A stretch of DNA of 6,540 nucleotides, from NCBI GenBank assembly GCA_938041615.1, contig CALISV010000167.1, forward strand, positions 1 to 6,540. Direction: 5' to 3'. The notes beneath the pieces were generated by a model. The model made no database searches, was not told where the DNA came from, and saw only the letters and a program-made list of their open reading frames with translations. Shown here piece after piece: positions 1 to 6,540 of the stretch. The position numbers were made by a program, and so were the translations under genes. Position 1 is the first letter of the stretch. Each line of letters begins with the position of its first letter. This DNA comes from an uncultured Campylobacter sp. (GTDB lineage Bacteria > Campylobacterota > Campylobacteria > Campylobacterales > Campylobacteraceae).

Positions 1-13
1 TATTGTAACAAAT

Positions 14-2564
14 TTATATACTAAACTCGCTTATTTCATTAAAATTTAGATATTTATAAATTTCATCCTTATTTAAGCTAAGACTATCTTTTACTATCTT
101 TTTATATTCATCTACACTTGGTAAACGCCCAAGTAGCGCACAAACAGCAGCTAGCTCGGCACTTCCTAGATAGACCTTCGCACCCATACCCATTCTGTTA
201 TCAAAATTTCTAGTTGATGTAGAAAATACCACTGCGTTATCGTTTACTCTTGCTTGATTACCCATACAAAGCGAGCAGCCTGGCACCTCTGTCCTTGCAT
301 TTAATCTTTTAAAAATTTCATAAACGCCTTCATCTTCAAGCGTGCTTTGTCGGCGGTGCGATCCAAAGCCTAGTTGTAAGCTTGCTCTCATGCTCCAAAA
401 TTCTAGCAAGTGCTCTATAATGGCCGATATTTGTCATACAGCTTCCCACAAAAACTTCATCAATTTTATGCACTCTTTTGTTATCAGCTAAAATTTCACT
501 TAGCGTTGCCACATCGTCTGGGTCATTTGGACACGCCAAAATCGGCTCATCTATCTGCAATAAATCGATCTCCAAAATTTCAGCGTATTTTGCATTTTTA
601 TCGGCTCTTAAAAGAGTTGGATTTTCAAGCCATTTTTGCATTTTTTCTTTTCGTCTAAGCAGAGTCTCACGGCTCTCGTAACCAGCTTTTATCATCGCGT
701 CAATTAGCGCAACGTTTGAGCGAACATACTCCACGACACTATCAACGCTTAAATTTACCACGCAAGCCGCAGCTGAACGTTCAGCCGAAGCATCACTTAG
801 CTCAAACGCCTGCTCTACTTTTAGATTCTCAAGTCCTTCTATCTCTAAAATTTTACCTGCAAAAACATTCTTTTTATTTTTCTTTTCAACACTTAAAAGC
901 CCTTTTTTGATCGCAAAATACGGTATCGCATTTACAAGATCCCTAAGCGTCACGCCCTCTTTTAGCTCGCCTTTAAATTTGATCAAAATCGACTCTGGCA
1001 TATTTAGTGGCATCATTCCAAGCACCGCTGCAAATGCCACTAGACCACTTCCTGCTGGAAAGCTGATACCAATAGGAAATCTCGTGTGACTATCGCCGTC
1101 AGTGCCCACTGTATCAGGTAGCACCATGCGGTTTAGCCACGAGTGGATGACGCCATCGCCTGGTTTTAGGCTCACACCACCACGTAAGTTTATAAATTTT
1201 GGCAAGCTCTCATGCATCACAAGATCACTTGGCTTTGGATAAGCGGCCGTGTGGCAAAAGCTTTGCAGAACAAAATCCGCACCAAAACTAAGGCTAGCAA
1301 GCTCTTTAACCTCATCTCTAGTCATCGGCCCTGTGGTATCTTGCGAGCCAACAGTTAAAATTTCTGGCTCCACATAAGCCCCAGCTCTAATGCCAGCTAC
1401 GCCGCAAGCCTTACCGACCATCTTTTGAGCCAGCGTATAGCCACCGCTCTGCTCTTTTGGCTGATCTGGCTTTATAAAAATTTGCTCCTCGTCAAGCCCC
1501 AAGACCTCTCTAGCCTTTTTGGTGACTTGCCTACCTATCATCAAAGGTATCCTGCCACCCACTCTTATCTCATCGCTTAGAGTATTTGGGTTTAGTTTGA
1601 AATTTGCCACGAGTTTTTTCTCAGTGCCAATAAGCTTATAAATTTCGCCTTTAAATGGATAAATTTCTATCTCATCGCCCATCTCAAGCTCGTTTACGTT
1701 TGCAACTATCGGCAGTGCGCCGCTGTCTTCCGCGGTGTTAAAAAATATTGGAGCTATGGTCGTGCCTATCACGATGCCGCCCGTTTTTTTGTTCGGCACG
1801 CCCTCTATCTCGCGCCCGAGGTGCCACTGGATGGAGTTTATGCCGCTCTTTCGACTACTGCCAGTGCCCACGACGTCGCCCGTATAGACGACCTCGAGCC
1901 CGCTTTTTTTAAGCTCGTTGATCGCTTCTAGGCTGCCGGGCTTACGCTTAACGAGCATTGCGTTTGCGTGCAGCGGGATATCCGAGCGCGTATAGGCCTC
2001 GCTAGCCGGGCTTAGATCGTCGGTGTTGCTCTCGCCGGCGACTTTAAAGATCGCCGCCCTGATACGCCTAGGCAGGTTCTCGCGCGCCTTAAACCACTCG
2101 GCTTCCGCCCACGAGCGCAGAACTTCTAGTGCAAATTTATTGGCTTTTGCAAGCTCTGCTACGTCGTTAAAATAATCATGCACGAAAATCGTCTCTTTTA
2201 GCACGCTACAGGCAGCCTGCGCTACGGCCTCGTCGGTGTTTTTTAGGCTCTCAAGCAGCACGATGACGCTGTATCCGCCCAGCATCGGTCGCAGCAAATT
2301 TACGGCGGCGATTTTATCAAGGCCGCTTATCTCAAGCCCGTGATTTATAATCTCGTTTAAAAACTCCGCCTTTACCTTCGCTGCGTCGTCTACGCCCGGA
2401 TTTACGCGATTTGCGAGTAAATTTATAAGCTCGTCCCGCCTATCTCCGCCTTGCTTTAAAAGCTCGCAAACCCCCCTCGTCTGCTCCTCGTTTAGCGGTA
2501 GCGGCGGCACGCCTAGGGCTTCGCGCTCTTTTACGTGTTTTTCGTACTGCGTGAAAAAGTCCAT
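14..2564 (-). pseudogene. acnB: Aconitate hydratase B (bifunctional aconitase / 2-methylisocitrate dehydratase), frameshifted
   Basis: Aconitase B isomerises citrate and isocitrate in the cytoplasmic TCA cycle, using a [4Fe-4S] cluster. The first frame (2564 to 336) encodes 742 residues: HEAT-like helical domain (about 1-160), swivel domain with [10 protein letters not shown] (about 232-241), then the catalytic domains with [12 protein letters not shown] (488-499) and [14 protein letters not shown], whose Cys709 is the first cluster ligand. After IAPPTK (residue 740) the frame runs into a stop at 336-338. The homologous remainder continues in another frame from [11 protein letters not shown] at about 343 to a TAA at 14-16 and holds [12 protein letters not shown], with the other two cluster cysteines. 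The family has about five residues between IAPPTK and the next conserved Leu; here 4 nt remain, so about 11 nt are missing. The first-frame product lacks two of three cluster ligands and should be inactive. The ATG at 2562-2564 has a good RBS. Joined length (about 850 residues) fits AcnB (about 865 in E. coli). The identification is secure; whether the lesion is real or an assembly error is open. Confidence 0.93.
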
Positions 2565-2570
2565 CGTTTA

Positions 2571-2599
2571 TCCTTATTAAAATTTACGTAATTTTAGCA
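2571..2599 (-). promoter_or_regulatory. acnB promoter -10 and ribosome binding site
   Basis: Reading the minus strand, TGCTAAAAT (2599 to 2591) matches an extended -10 element (TGn plus TAAAAT), which is the main recognisable part of a Campylobacter sigma-70 promoter. Transcription would begin near 2584, inside a TTACGTAA palindrome (2584-2591). An AAGGA Shine-Dalgarno (2575 to 2571) stands 6 nt before the ATG and supports that start. No -35 hexamer is evident, as expected for this group. The RBS is clear; the promoter is inferred from sequence match alone. Confidence 0.5.
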
Positions 2600-2618
2600 A
2601 AACAAAGCGAAATTTGGC

Positions 2619-2644
2619 TAAATTTAAGCACTTGATTTTAAGGA
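2619..2644 (+). promoter_or_regulatory. ogt ribosome binding site and possible -10
   Basis: AAGGA at 2640-2644 lies 6 nt before the ATG at 2651 and fixes the ogt start. A weak -10 candidate, TAAATT, is at 2619-2624 following TTTGGC. It lies about 20 nt from the acnB -10 on the other strand, so the two promoters would be divergent and closely packed. The RBS is firm; the -10 is tentative because such AT-rich words are common here. Confidence 0.4.
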
Positions 2645-2650
2645 ATTACA

Positions 2651-3118
2651 ATGCAAAAAGCATATTTTGACTCGCCTATCGGCGTTTTGGAGATTTGCGG
2701 CGACGAGAGCGGAGTTTGCGAGCTAAATTTCGTGCGAGATTTTGTCCGCACGGACGTAACGGATGCAAATTTAAATCTCTGTTTAAGCGAGCTTGAAAGC
2801 TATTTTAAAGGCGAGCTAAAAACCTTTAAAACGCGGCTAAATATCTGCGGTACGGCATTTCAGAGGTGCGTTTACGAAAATCTGCAAAAGATCGCTTACG
2901 GGCAGCGCGTCACGTACGCCCGGCTCGCAGCGATGACGGGGCGACCGAAGGCGTTTCGCGCGGCAGGCTCGGCAAACGCAAAAAACAAAATCCCCATCAT
3001 CGTGCCTTGCCACAGAGTCGTCGCCTCAAACGGCCTTGGCGGATACAGCGGCGGCGAAGGGCTGGCGACTAAAATTTGGCTTTTGGAGCATGAAGCGAAA
3101 TTTAAAGACAAAGCTTAG
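2651..3118 (+). CDS. ogt: Methylated-DNA--[protein]-cysteine S-methyltransferase (O6-alkylguanine-DNA alkyltransferase)
   Basis: This repair protein transfers the alkyl group from O6-alkylguanine in DNA to its own cysteine in a single-use reaction. The 155 residues match the compact Ogt/MGMT size. An N-terminal beta-rich domain opens with YFDSPIGVLEI, and the C-terminal DNA-binding domain starts at about residue 68 (TAFQRCVYENLQ). The active-site motif is IIVPCHRVV with nucleophile Cys120 and His121. Other residues align with human MGMT: Tyr89 (Tyr114), Arg103 as the arginine finger (Arg128), Asn112 in the hinge (Asn137) and Glu148 near the end (Glu172). The usual Asn-Pro of the hinge is Asn-Lys here. 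There is no N-terminal AraC/Ada regulatory part, so it is the Ogt type and not Ada. It is divergent from acnB across an 86-nt gap and has no co-directional partner. Its GC is high, like the 5' third of acnB. It appears intact. Confidence 0.95.
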   Translation: MQKAYFDSPIGVLEICGDESGVCELNFVRDFVRTDVTDANLNLCLSELESYFKGELKTFKTRLNICGTAFQRCVYENLQKIAYGQRVTYARLAAMTGRPKAFRAAGSANAKNKIPIIVPCHRVVASNGLGGYSGGEGLATKIWLLEHEAKFKDKA

Positions 3119-3531
3119 CGTCTTTAAAATTTAACGGTGCAAATTCATCCAAACAAGTACAAATTTGATGGTTTAATTTTAGTTAAGCTCAAACCTGACT
3201 ACATGAAGTACAGCGCCGTTTTTAGTCGGCAAAACGCGAGATAAATTTGCCGACTAAACCGAGCGAATTTACCAAAATCTAAATCTAGCAAGCAAATAAA
3301 CTCAGCCCGTTTCAAAACTCAAATTTAAACACAAAGTTGCCGGTAAATTTACGGAGAAAATCTATCCGCAAAAAGGCAAAAACAAATTTAAACCGCAAAC
3401 AAAAACGCAAATTTGACTCAAAACCGCGCCGCTTTGGCCGTTTGCGCCTTTTAGCCAGATAGTAAAATTTATCATCCAAATCCCCGCTCAAAAACATCAG
3501 CCAAAAGCATCTCTTAAACCGGCGCAAACCG
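3119..3531. other. Non-coding stretch between ogt and the small membrane protein gene
   Basis: About 410 bases hold no gene I can support. The sequence is rich in A and C on the plus strand and repeatedly uses AAATTT or AAATTTA words, the usual look of Campylobacter spacers. It lies between the 3' ends of two convergent genes (ogt on plus, the membrane protein on minus), where terminators are expected. The only clear structure is the inverted repeat at 3221-3258. The one longer open frame (3312-3527, minus) starts at TTG and gives a low-complexity Arg/Lys/Phe protein, so I treat it as chance. Confidence 0.6.
3221..3258. repeat. Perfect 13-bp inverted repeat with 12-nt loop
   Basis: TTTAGTCGGCAAA at 3221-3233 is the exact reverse complement of TTTGCCGACTAAA at 3246-3258. 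It sits about 100 nt after the ogt stop. Neither side has a run of T following the stem (plus continues CCGAGCG, minus continues AACGG), so it is not a standard intrinsic terminator. A competing smaller hairpin is possible between CGTTTT (3217-3222) and AAAACG (3231-3236). It could act as a Rho-related 3' end, an mRNA-stabilising hairpin or a protein site; the structure is certain and the role is not. Confidence 0.75.
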
Positions 3532-4100
3532 CTAAATTTTATTATTTTTACCCTTGGCTTGTGCGAGATCTCTACGATTTAAAAACCACACTATTAAAAG
3601 AAAAAAAGGCGGCTATTTTTAAGCATGCATAGATCGAATCCCATGCGTCTCTGTGGCGTTTGCAGTTCATCTTCGTAGCTATATTTGACGTAAACCTTAC
3701 CCACATCGTCTTCTAGCTGCAAAATTCTATTTCCTAGCGGCACTACCTTGCTATATATAACCGCCCTCTTTTTTATGAGCGGTCTATATTTATTGTCATC
3801 TCTGCTGTCTATGTAGTATGACGCCGCCGAGCCGTCATCCAGCCTCAGTTTTAGCTTTCCGTCGCCTTTTAGACCGTAGTTTGCAGACTCCACCATCCCT
3901 ACGTTTTTCGTTAGTTCGTTTAGCGGCTTATAATCGCTATAAAAGACCATATCCTTGATAGTAAATACGATCAAAGTAAAACACAAACCGACTATAGCCA
4001 TCAAAAATGCCGAAAAGATACTTCTTAAGGCAGAGCCGTTACCGTAGTAAAATCCTCTTTTTATAAAAACTACATACAAATATGAGTTTTTGATTTTTAT
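3532..4100 (-). pseudogene. Small membrane protein of unknown function, damaged start and 3' end
   Basis: I do not recognise the family. The central open frame (to the stop at 3594-3596) encodes a transmembrane helix (about SIFSAFLMAIVGLCFTLIVF) followed by roughly 95 residues of beta-rich domain with LKLRLDDGSAASYYI, KYRPLIKKRAVIYSK and RILQLEDD. Three signs of damage are visible. In-frame extension upstream reaches an ATA at 4098-4100 with a GGAG 8 nt ahead of it; with ATG the protein would start MKIKNSYLYVVF. Near 3655-3666 the frame appears to shift, because another frame then reads KRHRDAWDSIYACLKIAAFF. A second shift at the A7 tract (3601-3607) would lead into LLIVWFLNRRDLAQAKGK and a TAG at 3532-3534. 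The rebuilt protein (about 190 residues) would be helix, extracytoplasmic domain, helix, an architecture resembling DUF3592-type proteins, though that match is weak. It lies 36 nt downstream of the EamA gene on the same strand and may be co-transcribed with it. Confidence 0.6.
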
Positions 4101-4112
4101 TTAAATTTCTCC
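4098..4112 (-). promoter_or_regulatory. RBS in front of an ATA codon
   Basis: On the minus strand GGAG (4112 to 4109) is followed by 8 nt (AAATTTAA) and then ATA (4100 to 4098), which opens a frame running directly into the small membrane protein. The in-frame codon just before the ATA is TAA, so there is no room for an upstream start. The only other upstream candidate, TTG at 4077-4079, has no nearby RBS. The spacing argues that ATA replaced an ATG start by a single change, or is used as a weak non-canonical start. Confidence 0.5.
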
Positions 4113-4136
4113 AAATTTAACTCCCGTTACTTGATA

Positions 4137-4565
4137 CTATTTATCCGCAAAAACCAGCGTAAACACGCCGATAGCGATCAGTGCGATACCGATCCACTCT
4201 CGTGCGCTCGGGCGCTCGCCCAAAAACATAACCGCAAAAACAACGACTAAAACGACGCTAAGCTTGTCTATGGGCGCTACCTGCGACGCGGAGCCCATCT
4301 GAAGCGCCTTAAAATACGCCAGCCACGACGCACCGGTAGCCAGTCCGCTAAGCGTCAAAAATAGCCAGTTTCGCGCGCTTAGCTCGCCAAGGGGCTGCCA
4401 CTTTTTAGCATATGTGAGAAACAAAACCAGCGCCACAGCGATAACTAGCGTCCTGATAAAAGTCGCGAAATTTGAGTCTATACCCTCAAGCCCAACCTTG
4501 GCGAAAATCGCCGTAAGCGCGGCAAAAACCGCCGAAGCTAGCGCCCATAAAGCCCACTCTTGCAT
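4137..4565 (-). CDS. EamA/DMT-superfamily transporter, half-size (single EamA domain)
   Basis: This is a five-helix inner-membrane protein of the drug/metabolite transporter superfamily; the substrate cannot be read from the sequence. The 142 residues form one EamA repeat, whereas the common DMT exporters have two (about 290 residues, ten helices), so it probably works as a dimer. Predicted helices lie at about 4-22, 32-53, 66-88, 96-115 and 121-140. Typical EamA words are VAPIDKLSVVLVVVFAVMF, FLGERPSAREWIGI and the closing IAIGVFTLVFADK. The ATG at 4563-4565 has AAAGGA 6 nt upstream, and the frame is clean to a TAG at 4137-4139. It is separated from the chemoreceptor to its right by about 195 nt containing a terminator-like hairpin and its own promoter candidate, so it is likely the first gene of a short unit with the membrane protein gene after it. 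Confidence 0.88.
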   Translation of the reverse strand: MQEWALWALASAVFAALTAIFAKVGLEGIDSNFATFIRTLVIAVALVLFLTYAKKWQPLGELSARNWLFLTLSGLATGASWLAYFKALQMGSASQVAPIDKLSVVLVVVFAVMFLGERPSAREWIGIALIAIGVFTLVFADK

Positions 4566-4571
4566 GATTTG

Positions 4572-4600
4572 TCCTTTGTAAAATTATAATCAAATTTTAC
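4572..4600 (-). promoter_or_regulatory. Promoter -10, overlapping palindrome and RBS of the EamA gene
   Basis: The minus strand carries a perfect TATAAT (4588 to 4583). It lies inside an exact inverted repeat, GTAAAATT and AATTTTAC (4578-4585 and 4593-4600), with a 7-nt spacer. The AAAGGA RBS (4577 to 4572) follows immediately, so the leader would be only about 10 nt. A dyad over the -10 is a common operator arrangement. The AT-rich arms occur often by chance in this genome type, so regulation is only suggested. Confidence 0.4.
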
Positions 4601-4709
4601 GGTAAATTTAGCTTAAAAGGGCACAAAATTCAAAATAAAAGATATAAGAGAAAGGCCGACAAGCGATTAAATTTAGTAGCGCTTCGCAGCCAAAAATAAA
4701 AGGAGTTAA

Positions 4710-4752
4710 ATCAAAACGGCAAGATAAATTTACTCAAACCTGCCGTTTTGAT
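4710..4752 (-). terminator. Terminator-like hairpin after the chemoreceptor gene
   Basis: ATCAAAACGGCA (4710-4721) and TGCCGTTTTGAT (4741-4752) are exact reverse complements, a 12-bp stem with a 19-nt loop, beginning 8 nt past the chemoreceptor stop. Read on the minus strand, the G/C core is preceded by an A-run and followed by TTTTGATTT and further T-rich sequence, the form of an intrinsic terminator. The symmetric A and T runs could also let it act on the other strand. The loop is longer than typical. Confidence 0.65.
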
Positions 4753-4760
4753 AGAGTTAA

Positions 4761-6540
4761 TTAAAATTTCTTTTTCCTAACGTCTGCCACGATAGCTTTT
4801 GCCATGTCATCCACCTCGCTAGTTACCATGCTCGTAGCATTGGCTATATTGACGTTTTGCTTAGTGAGCTCATCGACCTGGGCGATACTTTGATTTATCA
4901 TGTTGATAGCTTCACTTTGCTCTTTGATGTTTTCGCTCATCTCGTTGATTCCTTGAGCTAGGACGTTTGTGTTGGCTTCAATCTCGCCGAGGCTCTTTTG
5001 GGTGCGTTCGGCTAGCTTTCTAACCTCATCGGCTACGACGGCAAAACCGCGTCCATGCTCACCTGCACGAGCCGCTTCGATAGCTGCATTTAGAGCTAGT
5101 AAGTTTGTCTGATCGGCGATATCGCGGATGATCACGATGATGTTTTTGATCTCCTCGCTTTGCCTCATGACGTCGCCGGTTTTTTGGCTTATAGCGTTCA
5201 TCGAGCTGCTCATCTGCTCTACGGCTGCCGCGCTTTCTTGGAGAGAATTTGACTGCGTGCTAGCACCCTGAGCCACTTGTTTTATGGATTCGTCTAGCAT
5301 ATGGACTTTTTCTTCTAAAATTTGAGCTTTTTCTAGATTAAACGCGAGCATGCCGGCTATCTCTTCGCCAAGCTCGTTCGTCACGAGCTCGACGTCACCT
5401 TTGGCGTCTGCGATCCTTGACGTGAAATCAGATTTTCTAAAATCGTTAAAAGCTTTTTGGATCACGTTTAGATCGCTACCGACTTTGTACTCCAAAACGT
5501 CTAGCATTTTATTTAAAACGTCTTTTAGCTCGACTAGTTTAGATTGGCCGGGTTGTCGGTTATCCTAGCTCTTAAATTTCCGCTTTCTATCTGTTTTGCG
5601 GCCTCTACAGACTGAGATACCGCTCTAGCGTCTTGACTGGCGTTGTCACAAATTTTAGCTATATTGTCGTTTATCAGCTTGCTCATTACGCCAAATTCGT
5701 CTTTTGTGTTTACTTTTGAGACGACGGGCTCTTTTGTCTCAAAATTTAAAAATTTAAAGAAGCTGATCAAAGCGCTAGTGATCGTATTGATCGGGCTAAG
5801 CGATCTTTTGAGTAAGAAATGTACGATCACAGATAAGACGAATATAAATATAGCAGCCAAGATAAGCTGAATCTTTAAGATAGGCAAGGTGTGCGAGGTA
5901 AAGATATTTTGATCCATCGCCGTTACCGCAAACCAACCTTTGTCGTTTAGCTCTAGCATATAGGCATAAACGTCCTCATTTTTATTATTTTTATACGCTA
6001 TCAGTCCGTTTTCGTCAAATTTCTTTTCTTGATATTGTTTGATTATGCTTTTAGCTATGTCGTTAGGCTTGCCGACTAGATCTTTGTCTGGGTGTATGAT
6101 GATATTGCCGTTTTGATCGACAACGAAAGCGTAGCTATATGCGGTTTTACTGATTTGAGATATATTATCGCTTAGCGCCTCTATAGATGCGTCTATACCG
6201 GCCACTCCGACGTTTTTGATAGGTGCGGCAAATGTTATAACCATCGCGTTCAATGAAGCGGCCATATATGGATCGGTATATGTCGGCCTGCCTTCGGCTT
6301 TAGCTTGCTTATACCAGCCTCTTACCCTCGGATCGTATCCTGCTTTGCTTTGACCGTTTGATCTAAACATAGCCCCATCTTCATATCCGGCATAAATGAG
6401 AGATATTTCTTTTCCGGATACGGCTTTTGCTTGATATAAAGCTAAATTTATACCGTCCGCGTTTCTTTCGCCATCGCTTTTTTCGCCTACTTTAGCCAGA
6501 CTATCGGCCATCTTTTCTATGGCATATTGATTGCTCTCAA
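4761..6540 (-). pseudogene. Methyl-accepting chemotaxis protein (dCache_1-HAMP-MCP signal), frameshifted and partial at the right edge
   Basis: This inner-membrane chemoreceptor would pass periplasmic ligand binding to CheA/CheW. The 5' end, with the first transmembrane helix, lies beyond 6540; the frame is open to the edge. In order on the minus strand come a periplasmic double Cache domain with YDPRVRGWY and TYTDPYM, a second helix (about 5810-5884), HAMP beginning RSLSPINTITSA, and the cytoplasmic coiled coil. The hairpin tip reads [20 protein letters not shown] then [18 protein letters not shown], diagnostic of MCPs. The first frame ends at a TAG (5534-5536) right after ITDNPAN. The other frame resumes with [17 protein letters not shown]. 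Adding one C near 5542 restores [14 protein letters not shown], the form expected in Campylobacter receptors, so a 1-nt deletion is the simplest reading. The C-terminus ends RKKKF at the TAA at 4761-4763. Unless repaired, the upstream product lacks the signalling domain. The Cache residues suggest an amino-acid ligand. Confidence 0.92.

Noticed and set aside
14..409. Independent small protein carrying the C-terminal part of AcnB
   Set aside because: The conserved part begins only at TLEDEGVY. The preceding residues are out-of-frame acnB sequence, and the internal ATG at 389-391 has a GGAG only 1 nt away, too close to act as an RBS.
410..1089. Several plus-strand open frames opposite acnB
   Set aside because: They lie antisense to a well-conserved gene and show no recognisable motifs; shadow frames.
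2866..3111. Open frames on both strands inside ogt
   Set aside because: They overlap the catalytic domain of an unambiguous alkyltransferase in other frames; products of its high GC.
3203..3244. Short plus-strand open frame starting MKYSAVFSRQ, reaching into the inverted repeat
   Set aside because: Only 13 codons and no Shine-Dalgarno; read as chance.
3221..3258. Intrinsic terminator for ogt
   Set aside because: The stem is followed by CCGAGCG on plus and AACGG on minus, with no T-tract.
3312..3527. 71-residue open frame on the minus strand in the non-coding stretch
   Set aside because: It begins with TTG and has no nearby RBS. It encodes a low-complexity Arg/Lys/Phe-rich sequence of the kind produced by AAATTT-rich Campylobacter spacers.
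3119..3531. tRNA, CRISPR repeat or mobile-element end in the spacer
   Set aside because: No cloverleaf-like set of stems, no regularly spaced repeats, and no target-site duplication or transposase remnant could be seen by eye.
5534..5550. Programmed frameshift in the chemoreceptor
   Set aside because: No slippery heptamer or supporting stem was seen, and restoring one base rebuilds the conserved sequence exactly.

Overview
The window looks like Campylobacterota DNA, most probably a Campylobacter of the higher-GC oral group. The intergenic DNA is saturated with AAATTT/AAATTTA words, promoters show a -10 element without a clear -35, ribosome binding sites read AAGGA or GGAG, and the AcnB and chemoreceptor proteins have Campylobacter-style sequence. 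The species call is inference; no rRNA or other marker gene is present.

Layout from left to right. 14-2564 (minus) is acnB, the TCA-cycle aconitase B, interrupted by a net deletion of about 11 nt near 341-347. The 86-nt divergent gap 2565-2650 holds a promoter and RBS for acnB and an RBS for ogt. 2651-3118 (plus) is an intact O6-alkylguanine-DNA alkyltransferase. 3119-3531 holds no convincing gene but contains a perfect 13-bp inverted repeat (3221-3258). 3532-4100 (minus) is the apparent full extent of a small membrane protein gene of unknown function, with an ATA where the start codon should be and a frameshifted 3' end. 4137-4565 (minus) is an intact half-size EamA/DMT transporter with a promoter-overlapping palindrome upstream. 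4566-4760 is intergenic and includes a terminator-like hairpin for the gene to its right. 4761-6540 (minus, running off the right edge) is a dCache-HAMP methyl-accepting chemotaxis protein split by a 1-nt deletion near 5542.

The genes do not form one pathway or an obvious defence or mobile system. acnB is central metabolism, ogt is DNA repair, the transporter exports or imports an unknown small metabolite, and the chemoreceptor carries the residue pattern of an amino-acid sensor. No insertion sequence, tRNA, rRNA, CRISPR array or phage gene was seen.

The striking feature is the density of lesions. Three of five protein genes (acnB, the small membrane protein and the chemoreceptor) carry reading-frame damage, while ogt and the transporter are clean. 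Either this is a decaying or mutated locus or the assembly has indel errors; the sequence alone cannot settle it. A second feature is a sharp base-composition step inside acnB near position 1690, suggesting the gene is a recombinant mosaic. I found no evidence of a previously undescribed system.
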